Shown here piece after piece: positions 21,149 to 33,460 of a stretch of 64,000 nt of DNA; within the stretch, counting starts at the first letter, position 1; every line of letters begins with the position of its first letter. A program made the position numbers and the translations under genes. The notes beneath the pieces are model-generated. The model saw only the letters and a list, made by a program, of their open reading frames with translations, did no database searches and was not told the DNA's origin. The stretch spans positions 7,139,638 through 7,203,637 of the forward strand of contig JBBCBC010000031.1 in NCBI GenBank assembly GCA_037126765.1, given 5' to 3'. This DNA is from Stenogyne calaminthoides. Taxonomy: Eukaryota > Streptophyta > Magnoliopsida > Lamiales > Lamiaceae.

Positions 21149-22753
21149 CCTCCCCCCATGCAAAACACACTACCGGGGGTAGATTTTCTGAAATCTAAAT
21201 CTGATTGGAAATCCGAGTCCGCATAACTCATCATAGATCTAACCATTTTTAAAAGAGTTCTGTTTCTTCGCTCTGCAACCCCGTTTTGTTAAGGGGTTCC
21301 GGGTGCAGTTAGCTGGGATACAATCCCTTCATCTGACAAGTAGTTCAAAAACTCATCGCTGAGGTACTCGCCTCCACGATCGGATCGTAGAGACTTGATA
21401 CGTTTTTCCCTATGATTCTCTGTTTGAGCCTTAAATTCTTTGAATTTCTCAAAGGTCTCAGATTTATGCTTCATAAGGAAAATATAACCATACCTTGAGT
21501 AGTCATCAATAAAAGTGACGAAATACTCATAACCTCCTCTTGCTTTGGTTGACATTGGACCACATACGTCTGTGTGAACGATTTCTAACACTCCCTTGGC
21601 TCTATTCCCCTTGGCTCCGAATGCCCTCTTGGTCATTTTACCCTCCAAACATGATTCGCAGGTTGGAATTGGTTCAACTTGGAGAAACTCCAGTGAACCG
21701 TTTTTCACCAACCTTTGGATCCTCTTTGGATTAATATGTCCCAATCTTAGATGCAATAGAAGTGTCTCGTTCACGTCTGATGAACGTTTTCTTTTATCGG
21801 AAATAGTTGATGTGTTATAGGATGCATTTCGTGAGTGGTGTGCACTGTTAATTGTATAGAGACTATTCGACAACATTCCATGACAGATAAATTTATCATA
21901 AAGAGAAATGGTAACAACTTTATCAAAAGTAACCGAATATCCATCAAGGTAAAGTTTAGAAACCGAAATTAAATTCTTTCTAAAATTCGGAACGTAAAGA
22001 ACATCTCTTAAAATTAAAACTCTGTCTTCAAAAGACAGGTGCACTTCTCCCACTGCTTCAGCTGCCACTCTCGTAGCATCGCCCAGTGTGATGAGGATCT
22101 CACTCCCACTAAGTTTCCGGGTCCGATTGAACCCCTGTAAAGTGAAACAAACATGATCAGTGGATCCCGTATCCACCACCCATAAATGGGAGGCATACGC
22201 CGCTAAGTAAGTTTCAACAACTAGTGCGTGAGAATTACCTTCCTTTCCATTCCCAGAAGAATCGGAACAGGCTTTCCTCGAGTGTCCTACTCCGCCGCTT
22301 TTCAAAACTTTCCTCATTCTTGACTCCATGCTCTTATTTGTTGTTGAGTCTGCTTGGTTTAACTTTCTTCTATTTTCATCATCCTTATCACCACTTGACC
22401 TAGGATGAAAAGAAGATTTATGTTTTCCCAAGTTCTTTTCCTCGCGCTTCCTCTCCCTTTCAACTAAAGTGAGAGCATTTACAAGATCATCCACTGTAAA
22501 ATCTAGATCTTCCAATAGATACTCAAGATAGTGGTGATTATAGAGGATTGAAGAATGAAATCAATCTTAGTCTTGAAATCACATTTTTCGCCGAGGATCT
22601 CAAGCTCCTCAAATAGCACCATAACCCTAAGAACGTGCTGCGCTGCAGTCGTCCCTTTTTCCATTTTTAATTCAGCCATTTCTTGCTTCACACTTTGGAT
22701 TGCCATATGGGTCGGATGTGCGAACATCGCTTCGAGATTCTGTAAGATGTCTG
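21149..22753 (-). pseudogene. Copia-C gag-pol fragment with RT deleted
   Basis: Read on the minus strand from 22753: a gag segment of a type different from Copia-A (22503-22753), a gag tail with a degenerate knuckle (VGHSRKACSD), protease (WVVDTGSTDH), pre-integrase (LRLGHINPKR) and integrase up to about 21290. At about 21215-21230 the integrase sequence jumps straight to RNase H sequence, so the whole RT is missing. The longest frame is 21289-22515, 408 codons. The gag part begins directly at the LTR end of element D with no leader, and the RNase H part ends directly at the Copia-A LTR. It is therefore a rearranged internal piece with no LTR of its own that I can assign. Confidence 0.8.
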
Positions 22754-24601
22754 TGTTGGGGAATAATTTGCACAGATCTATTCGGGATGAATATTTAAAT
22801 ACAAATTTAATTCTTATAATTATTACTAGCATGAATTAATCCTATATTAATTCAAATAATAATCCAACAACAAATCATGCATATAATCAATTCACGTAAA
22901 TCCTACGCATGCGAAATTTCTACGAGTTTACGTGAACATACCTCTCGGGACGACAATGGTCTTGTTGATTAGACTCACCAAAAGAACTTCCCAAGTATTC
23001 CCTTAATCCTTGCTCGACTATCCGGTGGTAGGACACTTGCGAACAATTAACTAAAAGGAAAAATAAAATTTGTTGCACCACTTTTGTGGATTTACTAATT
23101 TTTCCAGCACATGGAATTGTACTTGAGAATGAAAGAATCATCCCCTATTTATAGAGTAGAGGTGGTCGAAAATTTTGGGGCAAAAACAATGTGGGAAAAT
23201 CTTTTCTTGATCTCCAAGAAATCTTGAATATATCTCCTATATTCTTTTTCTCATAATTATAATATTCCACAAAATCTCACCTACTCTTTGTTATGGGATA
23301 TTTTCGAAAATTATAGGGTAAGAATCCAAGATTTGGATCTTCTTGAATTTATGAGATATCCTTGTATTTCAAAAATACATATCTTCCATAATATCTTTTC
23401 AAGAAAATCAAGAAAATCAAGAAAATCTTTCTTTCCCTTAATTATCAAAAATTTCAAAATTTTTCGTATGAATAACCAAGTGGGAGATTTCTTGAATTTA
23501 ATGAGATAATCTTGTATTCCAAGAATACATATCCTCATTCCATAACAAAATTCAAAGAAAATCTTTCTCCCCTTTTATCCATAAATTTCGAAAATAATGG
23601 AAAAAATAAGCAACAATATTTATTTTATTTTAAACACATTTTTCAGTTATTGGACTATATGTTGGGCTACTTAGGGGGCCTTTAGGAGAATTGAGATTGG
23701 ACCTTCCAATGGATCTTGAATTATCAATATTGAGCCACAATATTATTCAAGCCCATAAATATTAATTAATCCCACTACATAATTAATATTGCACTATCCA
23801 TCTTAACTCATATTACAGTCAATATGGCTCCCGGTTATTATTTCCCGTGTTTAAGATTATCTAGCCCATTAATTAATTCAAGCCACTGAAATAACTTTCC
23901 ATTAATTAATATCTTTTGTCCTTGGTCAAGGAACGGTTCAACATTATTATCCATACCGGAAACTAGTTCCACTTGCAAGATTTGGTATGATAAAGCTTAT
24001 GAACCTCCCAAGGGGGCAAATCGAACAAGCGTACTTGCACACGATTCTCCGTATTAAATCTTAGCAATCACATGTGACCAATAATATTGCCCAAGATAAA
24101 AAGTATTGAATCTCGTTGATTCTCTACTCATGATAAATCAAAGCAATAGTTACCAACCACACATGATCCTATTTAAGGAACGAAGATTAAGAAATAACGA
24201 ACCACTGAGGTCTAATTCTTCCTTGTTCAGTTATGAAGAATTTGTCCTCATGTAGGTCCTATTCAGTGCATCAGTCATGCACTAGTGTAATCTCTTGGTC
24301 AAGACAAGCCAATCCGAGCCTTACACTTCAACCTTTCACGATGGATTGTTCATTTCCATCTAGGTCGTGAATGATGTATATTTAGTTACAAGGAACTGTT
24401 AATTTAATCTTATGTGATCTGGTATCACTAAATTAACTACAATGTAACACATACTATTTATTGAACAGTTATGCAGTAAATATATGTAACATTCGATGAT
24501 ATTTAAAGCATCGGTGATAAACAATTTATTTCAGTAAATAAGTCCGAAATTCAGTTTTGATTATACAAAGTAAAAGCATACTTTCCAGTATAATCCCAAC
24601 A
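22754..24601 (-). repeat. LTR of Copia-D (3' LTR, minus strand)
   Basis: On the plus strand it starts TGTTGGGG and ends AATCCCAACA, the reverse of the Copia-A LTR, with similarity along its 1848 bases. It carries a minus-strand CTATAAATA near 23142. It is preceded on the minus strand by the polypurine tract at 24602-24614, which identifies it as the 3' LTR. Confidence 0.9.
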
Positions 24602-24725
24602 ATCTCCCACTTATACTTAAAGTCTGCTTTTAAGTATACTACAACATGTCTCGTGTAGTTCCTAATATGTGACATCTAATGTCACCTTCACGAACCTAAT
24701 AATTTCTCCCACTTATACTCAAAGC
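24602..24725 (-). other. Duplicated polypurine tract of Copia-D
   Basis: The complement of AAGTGGGAGA-type polypurine sequence occurs twice, next to the LTR (24602-24614) and again near 24707-24718, each preceded by GCAGACTTTAAGTATA- or CTTTGAGTATA-like sequence. The outer copy directly follows the pol stop, as in Copia-A. A local duplication of about 105 bases explains it. Confidence 0.6.
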
Positions 24726-27700
24726 AGATTGGCAACGGTCTTGACACCCATTCCTTCCACATGTGTCTCGAATGTATTCAGAGGCAGACCCTTTGTGAAT
24801 GGATCAGCTAGGTTGTCTTTCGACGCGATCTATGCCACCTCTATATCTCATCTCTTAACGATTTCTCGTATAATATGTCTTTCCTTCAGTGTGTTTGTTT
24901 GACTCGTGGACTCTTGGTTCCCTTGAATTTGCAACTGCCCCTAGCAAATATTGCTAGACAAATTCGAAACTACATCCAAGTCCACTAAGAAGGTCTAGAG
25001 CCAAATTGGTTCTTTCACTGCTTCACAAGCAGCTACTTACCCGGCTTCCATGGTTGAGTCAGTGATGCATTTCTGCTTCACACTCGTCCATTTGATGGCT
25101 ACACTTCCCAAATGAAAACACACTAACTGAGGTAGATAGTTTTTGGAATCTAAGTCTGATTGGAAATTCGAGTCCGTGTAGCCTATGGGGATTAGACTAT
25201 CTGACTGATAAATTAACATTCTATCCCGAGTTCTTTTCAGATACTTCAGAATGTTTTTAACTGTTGTCCAATGTTCTTTCCCCGTGTTACTTTGATATCT
25301 TGCCACCATGCCAACGGCAAAGCAGATATCCGGTCTCGTACATAGCATTGCATACATAAGGCTTCCGACAGCCGAAGCATATGGAATGCCTCTCATGTCA
25401 TCTATCTCCTTTTGTGTCTTAGGGCACATTTTCTTGGATAGATGGATTCCATGTCTGAAAGGTACAAAGCCTTTCTTGGAATCCTGCATGCTGAATCGTT
25501 TCAAGACTGTGTCTATGTATGAAGCTTGCGATAAGCCTATCATCCTTTTCTTGCGATCTCGAGTGATCTTGATCCCAAGGATGTGTGCGGCTTCCCCTAA
25601 GTCCTTCATATCAAACTGTTTTGAAAGCCATGCCCTTACGTCTGATAACACCTTTACATCGTTCCCGATGATTAGAATGTCATCTACGTATAGTACTAAG
25701 AATACCAATGCAGTTCCGACACGCTTTTTGTACACATAACTTTCGAACTCGTTTTTATCGAACCCATAAGACTTTATAACATGATCAAAACATTGGTTCC
25801 AAGCTCTGGATGCCTGTTTGAGTCCGTAAATGGACTTCATGAGCTTACAAACTAGGTGTTCTTGGCCTTTTTCAATGAAGCCTTGGGGTTGTTGCATATA
25901 GATCTCTTCATCAAGACTTCTGTTAGGGAAAGCTGTCTTGACATCCATTTGCCAGATTTCAAAATCGAGATGCGCAACAATCGACAAGAGAATTCGGATG
26001 GACTTGAGCATTACCACAGACGAAAAAGTTTCCTCATAGTCGATCCCTTCTTTCTGAGTATAACCTTTCGCGACAAGCCTTGCCTTGAAGGTTTCCACCT
26101 TCCCGTCCGGTCCTCTTTTTCTCTTGTATACCCACTTGCAACCAATGGGTTTGACCCCATTAAGTGGTTCGACTAGCTCCCACACTCTGTTATGATCCAT
26201 AGAACCCATTTCGGCTTTCATTGCTTTTTGCCAAGAAACCGTATCTTTGTCTTGGATTGCCTCATCATATGTCCATGGGTCTGATTCATCTTGTCCGGGA
26301 ATCAAGTCCGAGGACTCTCCTATCCCCATGAATCTCTCGGGCTGTCTCACAACCCTCCCACTACGACGAGGTTCCGGTTGTGAAAGTGTGTCATTTGGTA
26401 TGTCATCTTGTACAGTTGGCAATGAGGTTAGCCCCCTTAGCTCATTTAAGGTAATCTCACTTCTGGGTCTTCTTTCGTTCATATAGTCTTCTTCCAAAAA
26501 TCTAAAGTGGGTGTTTATTACCCCCTTTTGATCTTTGGGACCATAGAACATACACCCTATTGTTCCCTCGGGGTAACCCACAAACAACCTTAATTCTGAT
26601 CGAGGATCCAATTTTCCGGCTTCCTTGTCCAACACGTAGGCCGGACACCCCCAAATCCTTATGTGTCTCAAACTAGGCTTGCGCCCGGTCCACAATTCTT
26701 TGGGAGTTTTGGGAACCGATTTGGATGGCACCAAGTTCAGAATATCGGCTGCTGTTTCCAAGGCATGACCCCAGAACGACTTGGGAAGATCTGCATAACT
26801 CATCAGAGATCTAACCATTTTCAAAAGAGTTATGTTTCTTCGCTCTGCAACCCAGTTTTGTTGAGGTTCCGGGTGCAGTTAGCTGGGATGCAATCCCTTC
26901 ATCAGGCAAGTAGTTCAAAAACTCATCGCTGAGGTATTCGCCTCCACGATCGGATCGTAGAGACTTGATATGTTTTTCCCTATGATTCTCTGCTTGAGCC
27001 TTAAATTCTTTGAATTTCTCAAAGGTCTCAGATTTATGCTTCATAAGGAAAATATAACCGTACCTTGAGTAATCATCAATAAAAGTGACGAAATACTCAT
27101 AACCTCCTCTTGCTTTGGTTGACATTGGACCACATACATCTGTGTGAATGATTTCTAACACTTCTTTGGCTCTATTCCCCTTGGCTCCAAATGCCCTCTT
27201 GGTCATTTTACCCTCCAAACATGATTCGCATGTTGGAATTGGTTCAACTTGGAGAAACTCCAGTGAACCGTCTTTCACCAACCTTTGGATCCTCTTTGGA
27301 TTAATATGTCCCAATCTTAGATGTCATAGAAGTGTCTCGTTCACGTTTTCTTTTATCGGAAATAGTTGATGTGTTATTGGATGCATTTCGTGAGTGGTGT
27401 GCACAGTTAGTTGTATAGAGATTTTCCATCAATATCCCGTAACAGATACACTCATCATTTCAAGAAATGATTTCATTCTTATTAGAAGAAACTAAGTGTC
27501 TATTAATAGAATTTTAGAAACTGAAAGTGAATTCTTTCTAAAACTGGGAACATAAAGAACATCTCTTAAAATTAGAACTCTGTCTTCAAAAGACTGGTGC
27601 ACTTCTCCCACTGCTTCAGCTGCCACTCTCGTAGCATAGCCCAGTGTGATGAGGATCTCACTGCCACTAAGTTGCCGGATCAGTTTGAACCCATGAAGCA

Positions 27701-28434
27701 AACATGATTAGTGGATCTCGTATCAACCACCCACGAATGAGAAGTATACACCGTTAAACAAGTTTCAACAACTAGTGCGTGAGAATTACCTTTCTTTCTG
27801 TCCCTTTTGGGGTTGGAACAGGCAAACCTCCATTGTCCTCTTTCACCACAGCTTAAGCACTTCCTCTTTGGATTTTCCTTGACACCACCAGCATTCGTCA
27901 TCCTATCATTGCCCTTGGCAACAGTTGAGTCTGATTGCCTATGGCCTTTGGTCACCTTCTTCTTCTTACCATCCCTTGGCCTAGAAGATGAAGACGAACC
28001 ACTTGCCGTCAAAGCTTGAGTTTGGTGCCCTATCAACATCTCTGTCGAGACCAAAAGCTTGCAACAAATCAGCTAGCGAGGCAAAATTGCTCAGAAACTT
28101 TTAGGCAGAGAGTGAAATACCAAATTCATCTGAGTCTCCAGATTATAATCTGCACTCAGAACCTCAAGTTTGTTCAGATGGGCCATCAATTTTGAGGACG
28201 TAATCCCTTAAGGGTTTGTCCTCCACCATTTTCAGCGACGACATCTCTCGCAAGGTGATCTGACGAGTCTTGCATTTTTGACTCGTTAGTTGGCTCATCT
28301 GATTTTGGTGTGTCAAGAATCCACTTGTGCTTTTGTGCAGTTAGGACAATTTTAATTTTTCGTTTCCAATATAGTTTCCATACATATTGTATTGACTTTA
28401 AGTATATTAATAGTGGATTAAAAGGTTGCGACAT
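24726..28434 (-). pseudogene. Copia-D gag-pol, decayed
   Basis: Minus-strand pieces in order are: gag start 28434-28186 (MSQPFNPLL), gag end and protease 28054-27680, 27701-27492, pre-integrase and integrase 27314-26811, and a 595-codon frame 26824-25037 with integrase tail, RT (YVDDILIIG) and RNase H start; RNase H remnants run to about 24726. Key residues are lost: the zinc knuckle reads CLSCGERGQWRFAC, with Gln for the zinc-binding His, and the protease site reads DTR instead of DTG. In the RT the usual AFLNG motif is AFPNR. These are substitutions rather than indels, so this copy looks genuinely dead. Confidence 0.85.
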
Positions 28435-29365
28435 GATGAACTGAAATAAACAATAATATGCATAAGCACAAATATATCACAAGATTCGATCACATGCATC
28501 ATATTAAAATCTCAAAAAAAATATGAACATGCATCAGCCAACATCTCAAAACAGTTTAAATAAGCCACGTGGGGTGGGTCATTATTTAAACACATTCAAG
28601 CAGGTTACAAACAAGAACAATTACAAACCTTTAATATTCAGATTAATAGTTGGCTCCCACTTGACCAATATAAAATTGACAGGACTTTGAGAAGTATATG
28701 CATATCGATTTTATACCTAAGTAATAACCATGATTAAATACATGATTATTATTTCGCTTTGAACGAGCCTCGTGGGGAGGGTCATCGTCGCCACTAGTAA
28801 TAATACACAATCATCCATTTGGAATTCATTCATGTGAAAGCTAACTTTTGACCGTCCCGTGGGGGGAATTTCTCCAAAAGAATTCACAAATAAATAAATC
28901 ATGGAGGTCAAAATTAATGCAATTTTATTTTCTGGAATAAAACTGTCAATTAATTATTTAAACATACTTAGTAATTTTTGAAGGTGAGATTTTTCATTGG
29001 GCAACTCTCATGCAAACACATTTAAACAAATTAAATAAAGCATAAGATAACACAATAATAAATCAAGCAAAGCAGAAAAATAAACATATTGGGCACAAAT
29101 TATCCAATTGTCATGGTTTGATTTTTCTTGGCTTGATCTTGAAGAAATGTCGTCTTGAATTTCTCCCACTCGATCATCTCGAAAAGAACTCCGTCTCGAA
29201 ATGCCACTCCAAATAGCTTCGCAAATGGATGCACGCCAAGATCCGGCCGCCCTCGTCGAAAGCGATCATACCAATCTTGTACAACACAAGACGCCGCCAA
29301 CCGCCGCATGACCTCGAAGAGCTTCGTCGTCGGTCGGCCTTTGACAAAGGTTTTCGGCGGCGCGA
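28435..29365 (-). other. Copia-D untranslated leader
   Basis: This is the reverse-complement counterpart of Copia-A 1360-2039, including CCAATTGTCATGG near 29103. Bases 29160-29360 are GC-richer, as in the Copia-A leader, but not closely similar to it. No gene is seen on the minus strand. The plus-strand open frame from 29155 runs through this leader into the FAR1 domain. Confidence 0.6.
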
Positions 29366-29374
29366 AATTATCCA

Positions 29375-30572
29375 TCAATGATTTTGAGGAGACCTGGGAA
29401 AGGATAACCAAAAAACATGGGGTTGCGGAAAATTCTTGGGTGTTGGAGACATATTCTAAAAGAGAAATGTGGGCAGAGGCATACTTTAAAGGCCATTTTA
29501 CAGCAATGATGAGGAGCAGCCAAAGGGCCGAGTCGAGGAATGCTCGTTTTAAAGTTGGGGGTAAGCAAGGATTTAATCTCTGTGAATTTCTGAAGCAATT
29601 TTTTAACAACCTCCATACTCTTAGGCTTGCAGCATTCGAAATCCAACGTGAATCAGAACATTATGTAAAATTAGACAATCGCGTTGCATTACGTTCTTTT
29701 GTGGATCATGCATCTACAATGTATAGTAAAAACATACGCACTGAGGTTCATAATGAAATTGCAAAAGAACAAGCACTCGTTCTTGCAGAATCCATTGAGT
29801 TGCACGGTGGGGTCAGAAAATTAACATTCAGCAAGTTTGGTTCTTCGAAAAAAAAAGAGTTGGTCTGTGGAAATAGATGACGTAAATGAGAAATTTTATT
29901 GTGAGTGCGAGAAATTGGAGTCGATGGGATTTCCTTGTTGCCATTTATTCTCTGCCTTCAAACAATTGGGTATCACGACGATCCCCAATGCTTGCATCTG
30001 TGAACGTTGGACTACAAAAATTGGACAGCAGCTTCATGTCTATTTTACAAATTTATTTTCAGCCAGCGATTCCCAACGTCAAAGATTCATGCAATTGCAC
30101 GGAGAGTGTGTTGCTCTGTGTCTAGATGCTTCTCAATCCTCTTTGGGCACTGAAGATCTTATGAAGCAATTTCAAAAAGCAAAAAAATCATTGAAGGATG
30201 TGGTGTCTGGTACCTCAGAGATTCTCGACAGGGATGAAACAATTGGTGAACAGAGTAAAGTTAGAGATACTATTAGGCAGTCGCAAAATTATGGTATTGG
30301 AAATCCTTCAAAGAGTAAGCCACGTGGAGCACCTAGAAATAGAAGGCAGAAATGCGGGTTTTGTGGGTATGTGACTATGAATGTCATTTTAATTATTCTT
30401 GCATGTCGTTTAATAATCCTTTATGAAGTTATTTTTTGTATGCACATCATTAGTTTTGTAAATTGCATTTTTCAGGTATGAAGGACATAAAATTATGGAA
30501 TGTCCAGATAAGAAGAGCAAAGATGAGCAAGAAAAGAAGTCACATTTCACTAAAGACAATGAGGATCCTTAG
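29375..30572 (+). pseudogene. FAR1/MULE-type transposase-derived protein, C-terminal half
   Basis: This resembles the C-terminal part of FAR1-RELATED SEQUENCE proteins and Mutator-like transposases. From about 29383 (INDFEETWERI, YFKGHFTAMMRSSQRAESRNARFK) the transposase tail runs to 29845. A run of A at about 29846-29856 then shifts the frame by one, and the next frame carries a SWIM zinc finger (FYCECEKLESMGFPCCHLF, CxC...CxH). A CCHC knuckle near the end is split by a GT-AG intron at 30367-30475; joined, it reads CxxCxxxxHxxxxC. The stop is TAG 30570-30572. The N-terminal WRKY-GCM1 zinc finger and the transposase core are missing where element D abuts. It could be a truncated FRS gene or a MULE remnant. 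Confidence 0.8.
30367..30475 (+). other. Intron splitting the FAR1-type zinc knuckle
   Basis: GTATGTGACT at the 5' end and a T-rich tract with TTTTTCAG at the 3' end are standard plant splice signals. Removing the 109 bases joins KCGFCG to YEGHKIMECPDK and completes a CCHC motif, followed by an open frame to TAG at 30572. Confidence 0.75.
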
Positions 30573-32935
30573 ATGAAGGGTATGCGGAGCACACTCGACA
30601 CAACAAACACCGATGTGTACAAAAAATAGTTTCTAAGTTTAAGTTTTGTTTGATCAATGGGGATTTTACACATATTGTTACAAAATTTATTTGAGTCTTA
30701 ATACGGATTGCGATATAATTTTGAGTTTTGATAGAGTTGATATTATTGAGTTTCTTATTTGTTACTAGAGTAGAGTTTTATCTGTAAATTGATTATGGGT
30801 TTGAGTTGATTAGTTGAAGATTATATGATATGATGACGATGTTTAGATTGAAAATACATTGAGCAATATGTATAATGCATTTGTGTGTCTTCTGAGTCCA
30901 AATTAGCAAGCTTTAGCATCCTGACTTTATGCATCTCTATTGCATAATAGATCCAAGTGTGATTTTGGTTGTGCGAAGATCATTTCTTAGTGAAGTTTGT
31001 CCGTCGATATTGTTTGAATAATGATATAGTTTTTGCATAATTTCTTGAAACTTGCCAATGTGACTTGGGTTTATATCATGATTGTCATTTTAATATTATA
31101 AATCTTTTAATATACATTTTCGCTTTTGTAATTTTTCACCTGACAATAAGCATTATAATGCTAGCAAGTCGCTTACGCCTAGAGTTGAAATTGATAAAGT
31201 AGAAATAATTTTTTTTAATATTGAATTCACCAATGTCTATATTTCCAGTACTGTAAATTTTAGGAATGTTGTCCAACGCAACCTGGTAAACGACCAACAC
31301 GATGTTTATTTAGCTTTTATTTATATTATTTTCAGTGATTGTTTTGTGATGTTTATTTAGCTTTTATTTATATTATTTTCAGTGATTGTTTTGTTTTTAG
31401 TGTGTTTAGAGGACAGAAGAAGATTTTTGATAAGGCGTGAGCACGCCTTATTTGAAAAGAATATTGTTTAGAGAGTGTAAAAGAAATAAAGGGACAATAA
31501 CTCTTTTGTCTTGGGAAATAAATTTGGTAATTTAGAGTGTAAGAAAATGAACATATAACTTAGTTGAGGCTACTTTTGTAAATTTATAGCTCATTTTGTT
31601 TTGAATTGTAACTTTTTTTTGGTTAGTAGTAAATTGTAAAAGACCATTCTAAATTGTACCTAATAGTTATACCCTCTTAAAATATTACATTACTCCTCAA
31701 AATTATTTTCTTTTAACAAATTCTATACGCACTATGAATATTTAACATAATTGGACTTCACCAAAGATAAACTCTTTGTTAAAATATGACATTACTCCTC
31801 AAAATTATTTTATATTAACAAATTCTACAAGATATCAAATGATCATGGTTATAGATCTTCCAAGATTAAAAAATTATATTCTACAAGATATCAAATGATC
31901 ATGTTTACAGATCTTCCATCAATCCTGATTGATTGTTCTTCCCCATTTTTTGTTATCTTTCGACTGTTCATTCCCCATTTTTTGTTGTAGACTTGTAGTC
32001 GATCGATGGTTTCTTTGAGCTGCAATTGAATCGGATGATCTTTTACAACAACTTTATAATTATAATGAATTTCACACGAACCACCAGTTTCGTGCCGTAA
32101 TCACACATACTTAAAAAAATATTAAATTTTAAATATCTATTGAAATACTATGAAGAAGGAAGTCCCCGGAACACAGCTTTTGTACAATTAAGCACCAATC
32201 GAGCGAGTCAAGCCAATACTTCAAAACCAACTACTTGAAATTTAAACTCGACTCGAGCTCTTGTAAAAAAATGCATCTCGAACTCAATTTTATTCACTAG
32301 ATAAAAATTAAGTTCAGGACAAGCCTATCAAATTGAGTCTAGCCAACCCCAACAACCTTAAGGGCAAGATCTATGTTTATTTTGATATAAAACTCATTCA
32401 ACAATAATATAATAATACACACATCATTCATTATTCTACATTAATTTGACATAAAATTAAATTTATATGCTCAATCCAAAAAAAACCAAACATTATTCTC
32501 AACTCAAAAGCACAAAAGAAATACACACATTATTCAGTATTCAAAAGCTCAAAAGAAACCGACATTAATATTAATCAATTTTAAAAATCCCAAGTTTTTA
32601 AAAATCAATTTTAAAAGTCACTTAAAAGTATTACATAAGAAAACACCAACCTTATTTGATCCTACTAAGAAAGAAAAATGATTAATATGATTATAAAAAT
32701 GGGAAAAATGATATGATTAAAAATAATCGGGGATACATGGATTGGATTCGAGAGATAAGATATGTCCAAATTGACCCAAAAAATGGAAATTCACTTCTTA
32801 ACTCGCAGATATAAGAAAAAATAATTCAAACAGAAAATGAATTTACAAGAAAAATATTAATCTGAAACTGAGAATCCATCGAAGAAACGTCACCAGTACT
32901 TCACTTAAAATAGTAAAAAAAAAAGAGAACAAATT
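30573..32935. other. AT-rich intergenic DNA, no gene seen
   Basis: There are no long open frames. It holds a 47-bp direct duplication at 31301-31394, a perfect 10-bp inverted repeat around a 2-base centre at 31430-31451, a repeated TTACTCCTCAAAATTATTTT block (31684 and 31791, about 107 bp apart) and a repeated 60-bp block ending in GATCTTCC (31800-31918). None matches a gene family I recognise. Confidence 0.6.
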
Positions 32936-32943
32936 GGGAGTGT

Positions 32944-33024
32944 TCCTTCAGAGAATTAACTAGAATCTGATTTCGTCACAAAATCATCAGAATTAGCATG
33001 GTTAATGTAAAATCCATCATAAGA
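32944..33024 (-). ncRNA. Box C/D snoRNA (third in cluster)
   Basis: On the minus strand, box C ATGATGG (33020-33014) and box D CTGA (32951-32948) are 73 bases apart and enclosed by a 12-bp stem: 33033-33022 pairs with 32947-32936 with two G-U pairs. An internal CTGA (32990-32987) fits box D'. Box C has one departure from RUGAUGA. Box C/D snoRNAs guide 2'-O-methylation of rRNA or snRNA at the fifth base before box D or D'. The guide next to D' is CCATGCTAATT; I did not match it to a target with confidence. Confidence 0.7.
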
Positions 33025-33097
33025 AACACCCCCAAATTAAATACTTCTGTAATTAGTCCTGAAAATGAAATTGAAAAAAAAAAGTAGAGAAAATTGA

Positions 33098-33190
33098 AGC
33101 TCAGAAATCTATGTATGAAACAAGTTCTTTTCCCTGACCTAACACAAAGAAGGTCTCAAAGAGCTGGGATTATAATCTTGTCATCACCGC
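33098..33190 (-). ncRNA. Box C/D snoRNA (second in cluster)
   Basis: On the minus strand, box C TGATGA (33186-33181) and box D CTGA (33104-33101) are 86 bases apart, with flanking GAGAAA/TTTCTC pairing as an outer stem. The interior shares with the first snoRNA a conserved block (AATCCCAGCTC, then GAGACCTTCTTTGTGTTAGG), while the sequence before box D differs. The conserved guide is therefore probably upstream of a degenerate D' box. Target not assigned. Confidence 0.68.
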
Positions 33191-33245
33191 AACAAAATTT
33201 CTCCAAATAATAACTAAATTTAAACAAAAAAAATAAAGGATTGAA

Positions 33246-33336
33246 GCTCAGATTAAATGTGAGAAAAATCCTTATCCCTGACCTAACACAAAGAAGGTCT
33301 CATAATGAGCTGGGATTAACATCAAATCATCACCGC
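33246..33336 (-). ncRNA. Box C/D snoRNA (first in cluster)
   Basis: On the minus strand, box C TGATGA (33332-33327) and box D CTGA (33251-33248) are 85 bases apart. The flanks AAAGG and CCTTT can pair as a short outer stem. It is a tandem paralogue of the second snoRNA, about 147 bases away, and begins roughly 100 bases downstream of the promoter elements at 33461-33566. Plant snoRNAs are typically made as polycistronic transcripts of this form. Confidence 0.7.
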
Positions 33337-33460
33337 AACACCCTTTCTTCACAATCATAATAAAACCTAATCAAATTCATCGGCGCAAATAAAATCGACA
33401 AAAATCAAACCTAAACAATACCAGGGGACCAGGGTTGATAGATTACAGTGGCTGCAGAGG

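Larger units (their letters stand above)
22754..29365 (-). mobile_element. Copia-D, minus-strand relative of Copia-A lacking a 5' LTR
   Basis: On the minus strand this reads leader (29365-28435), gag, protease, integrase, RT, RNase H (28434 to about 24725), polypurine tract (24614-24602) and LTR (24601-22754). Leader, coding region and LTR are all collinear with Copia-A. No LTR or primer-binding site is found beyond 29365, where FAR1-type coding sequence begins, so the 5' end is truncated. Protein frames show more substitutions than Copia-A, suggesting an older copy. Confidence 0.82.

Noticed and set aside
31800..31918. Additional box C/D snoRNA candidates in a 60-bp duplication
   Set aside because: No box C/box D pair at a plausible distance and no terminal stem on either strand.
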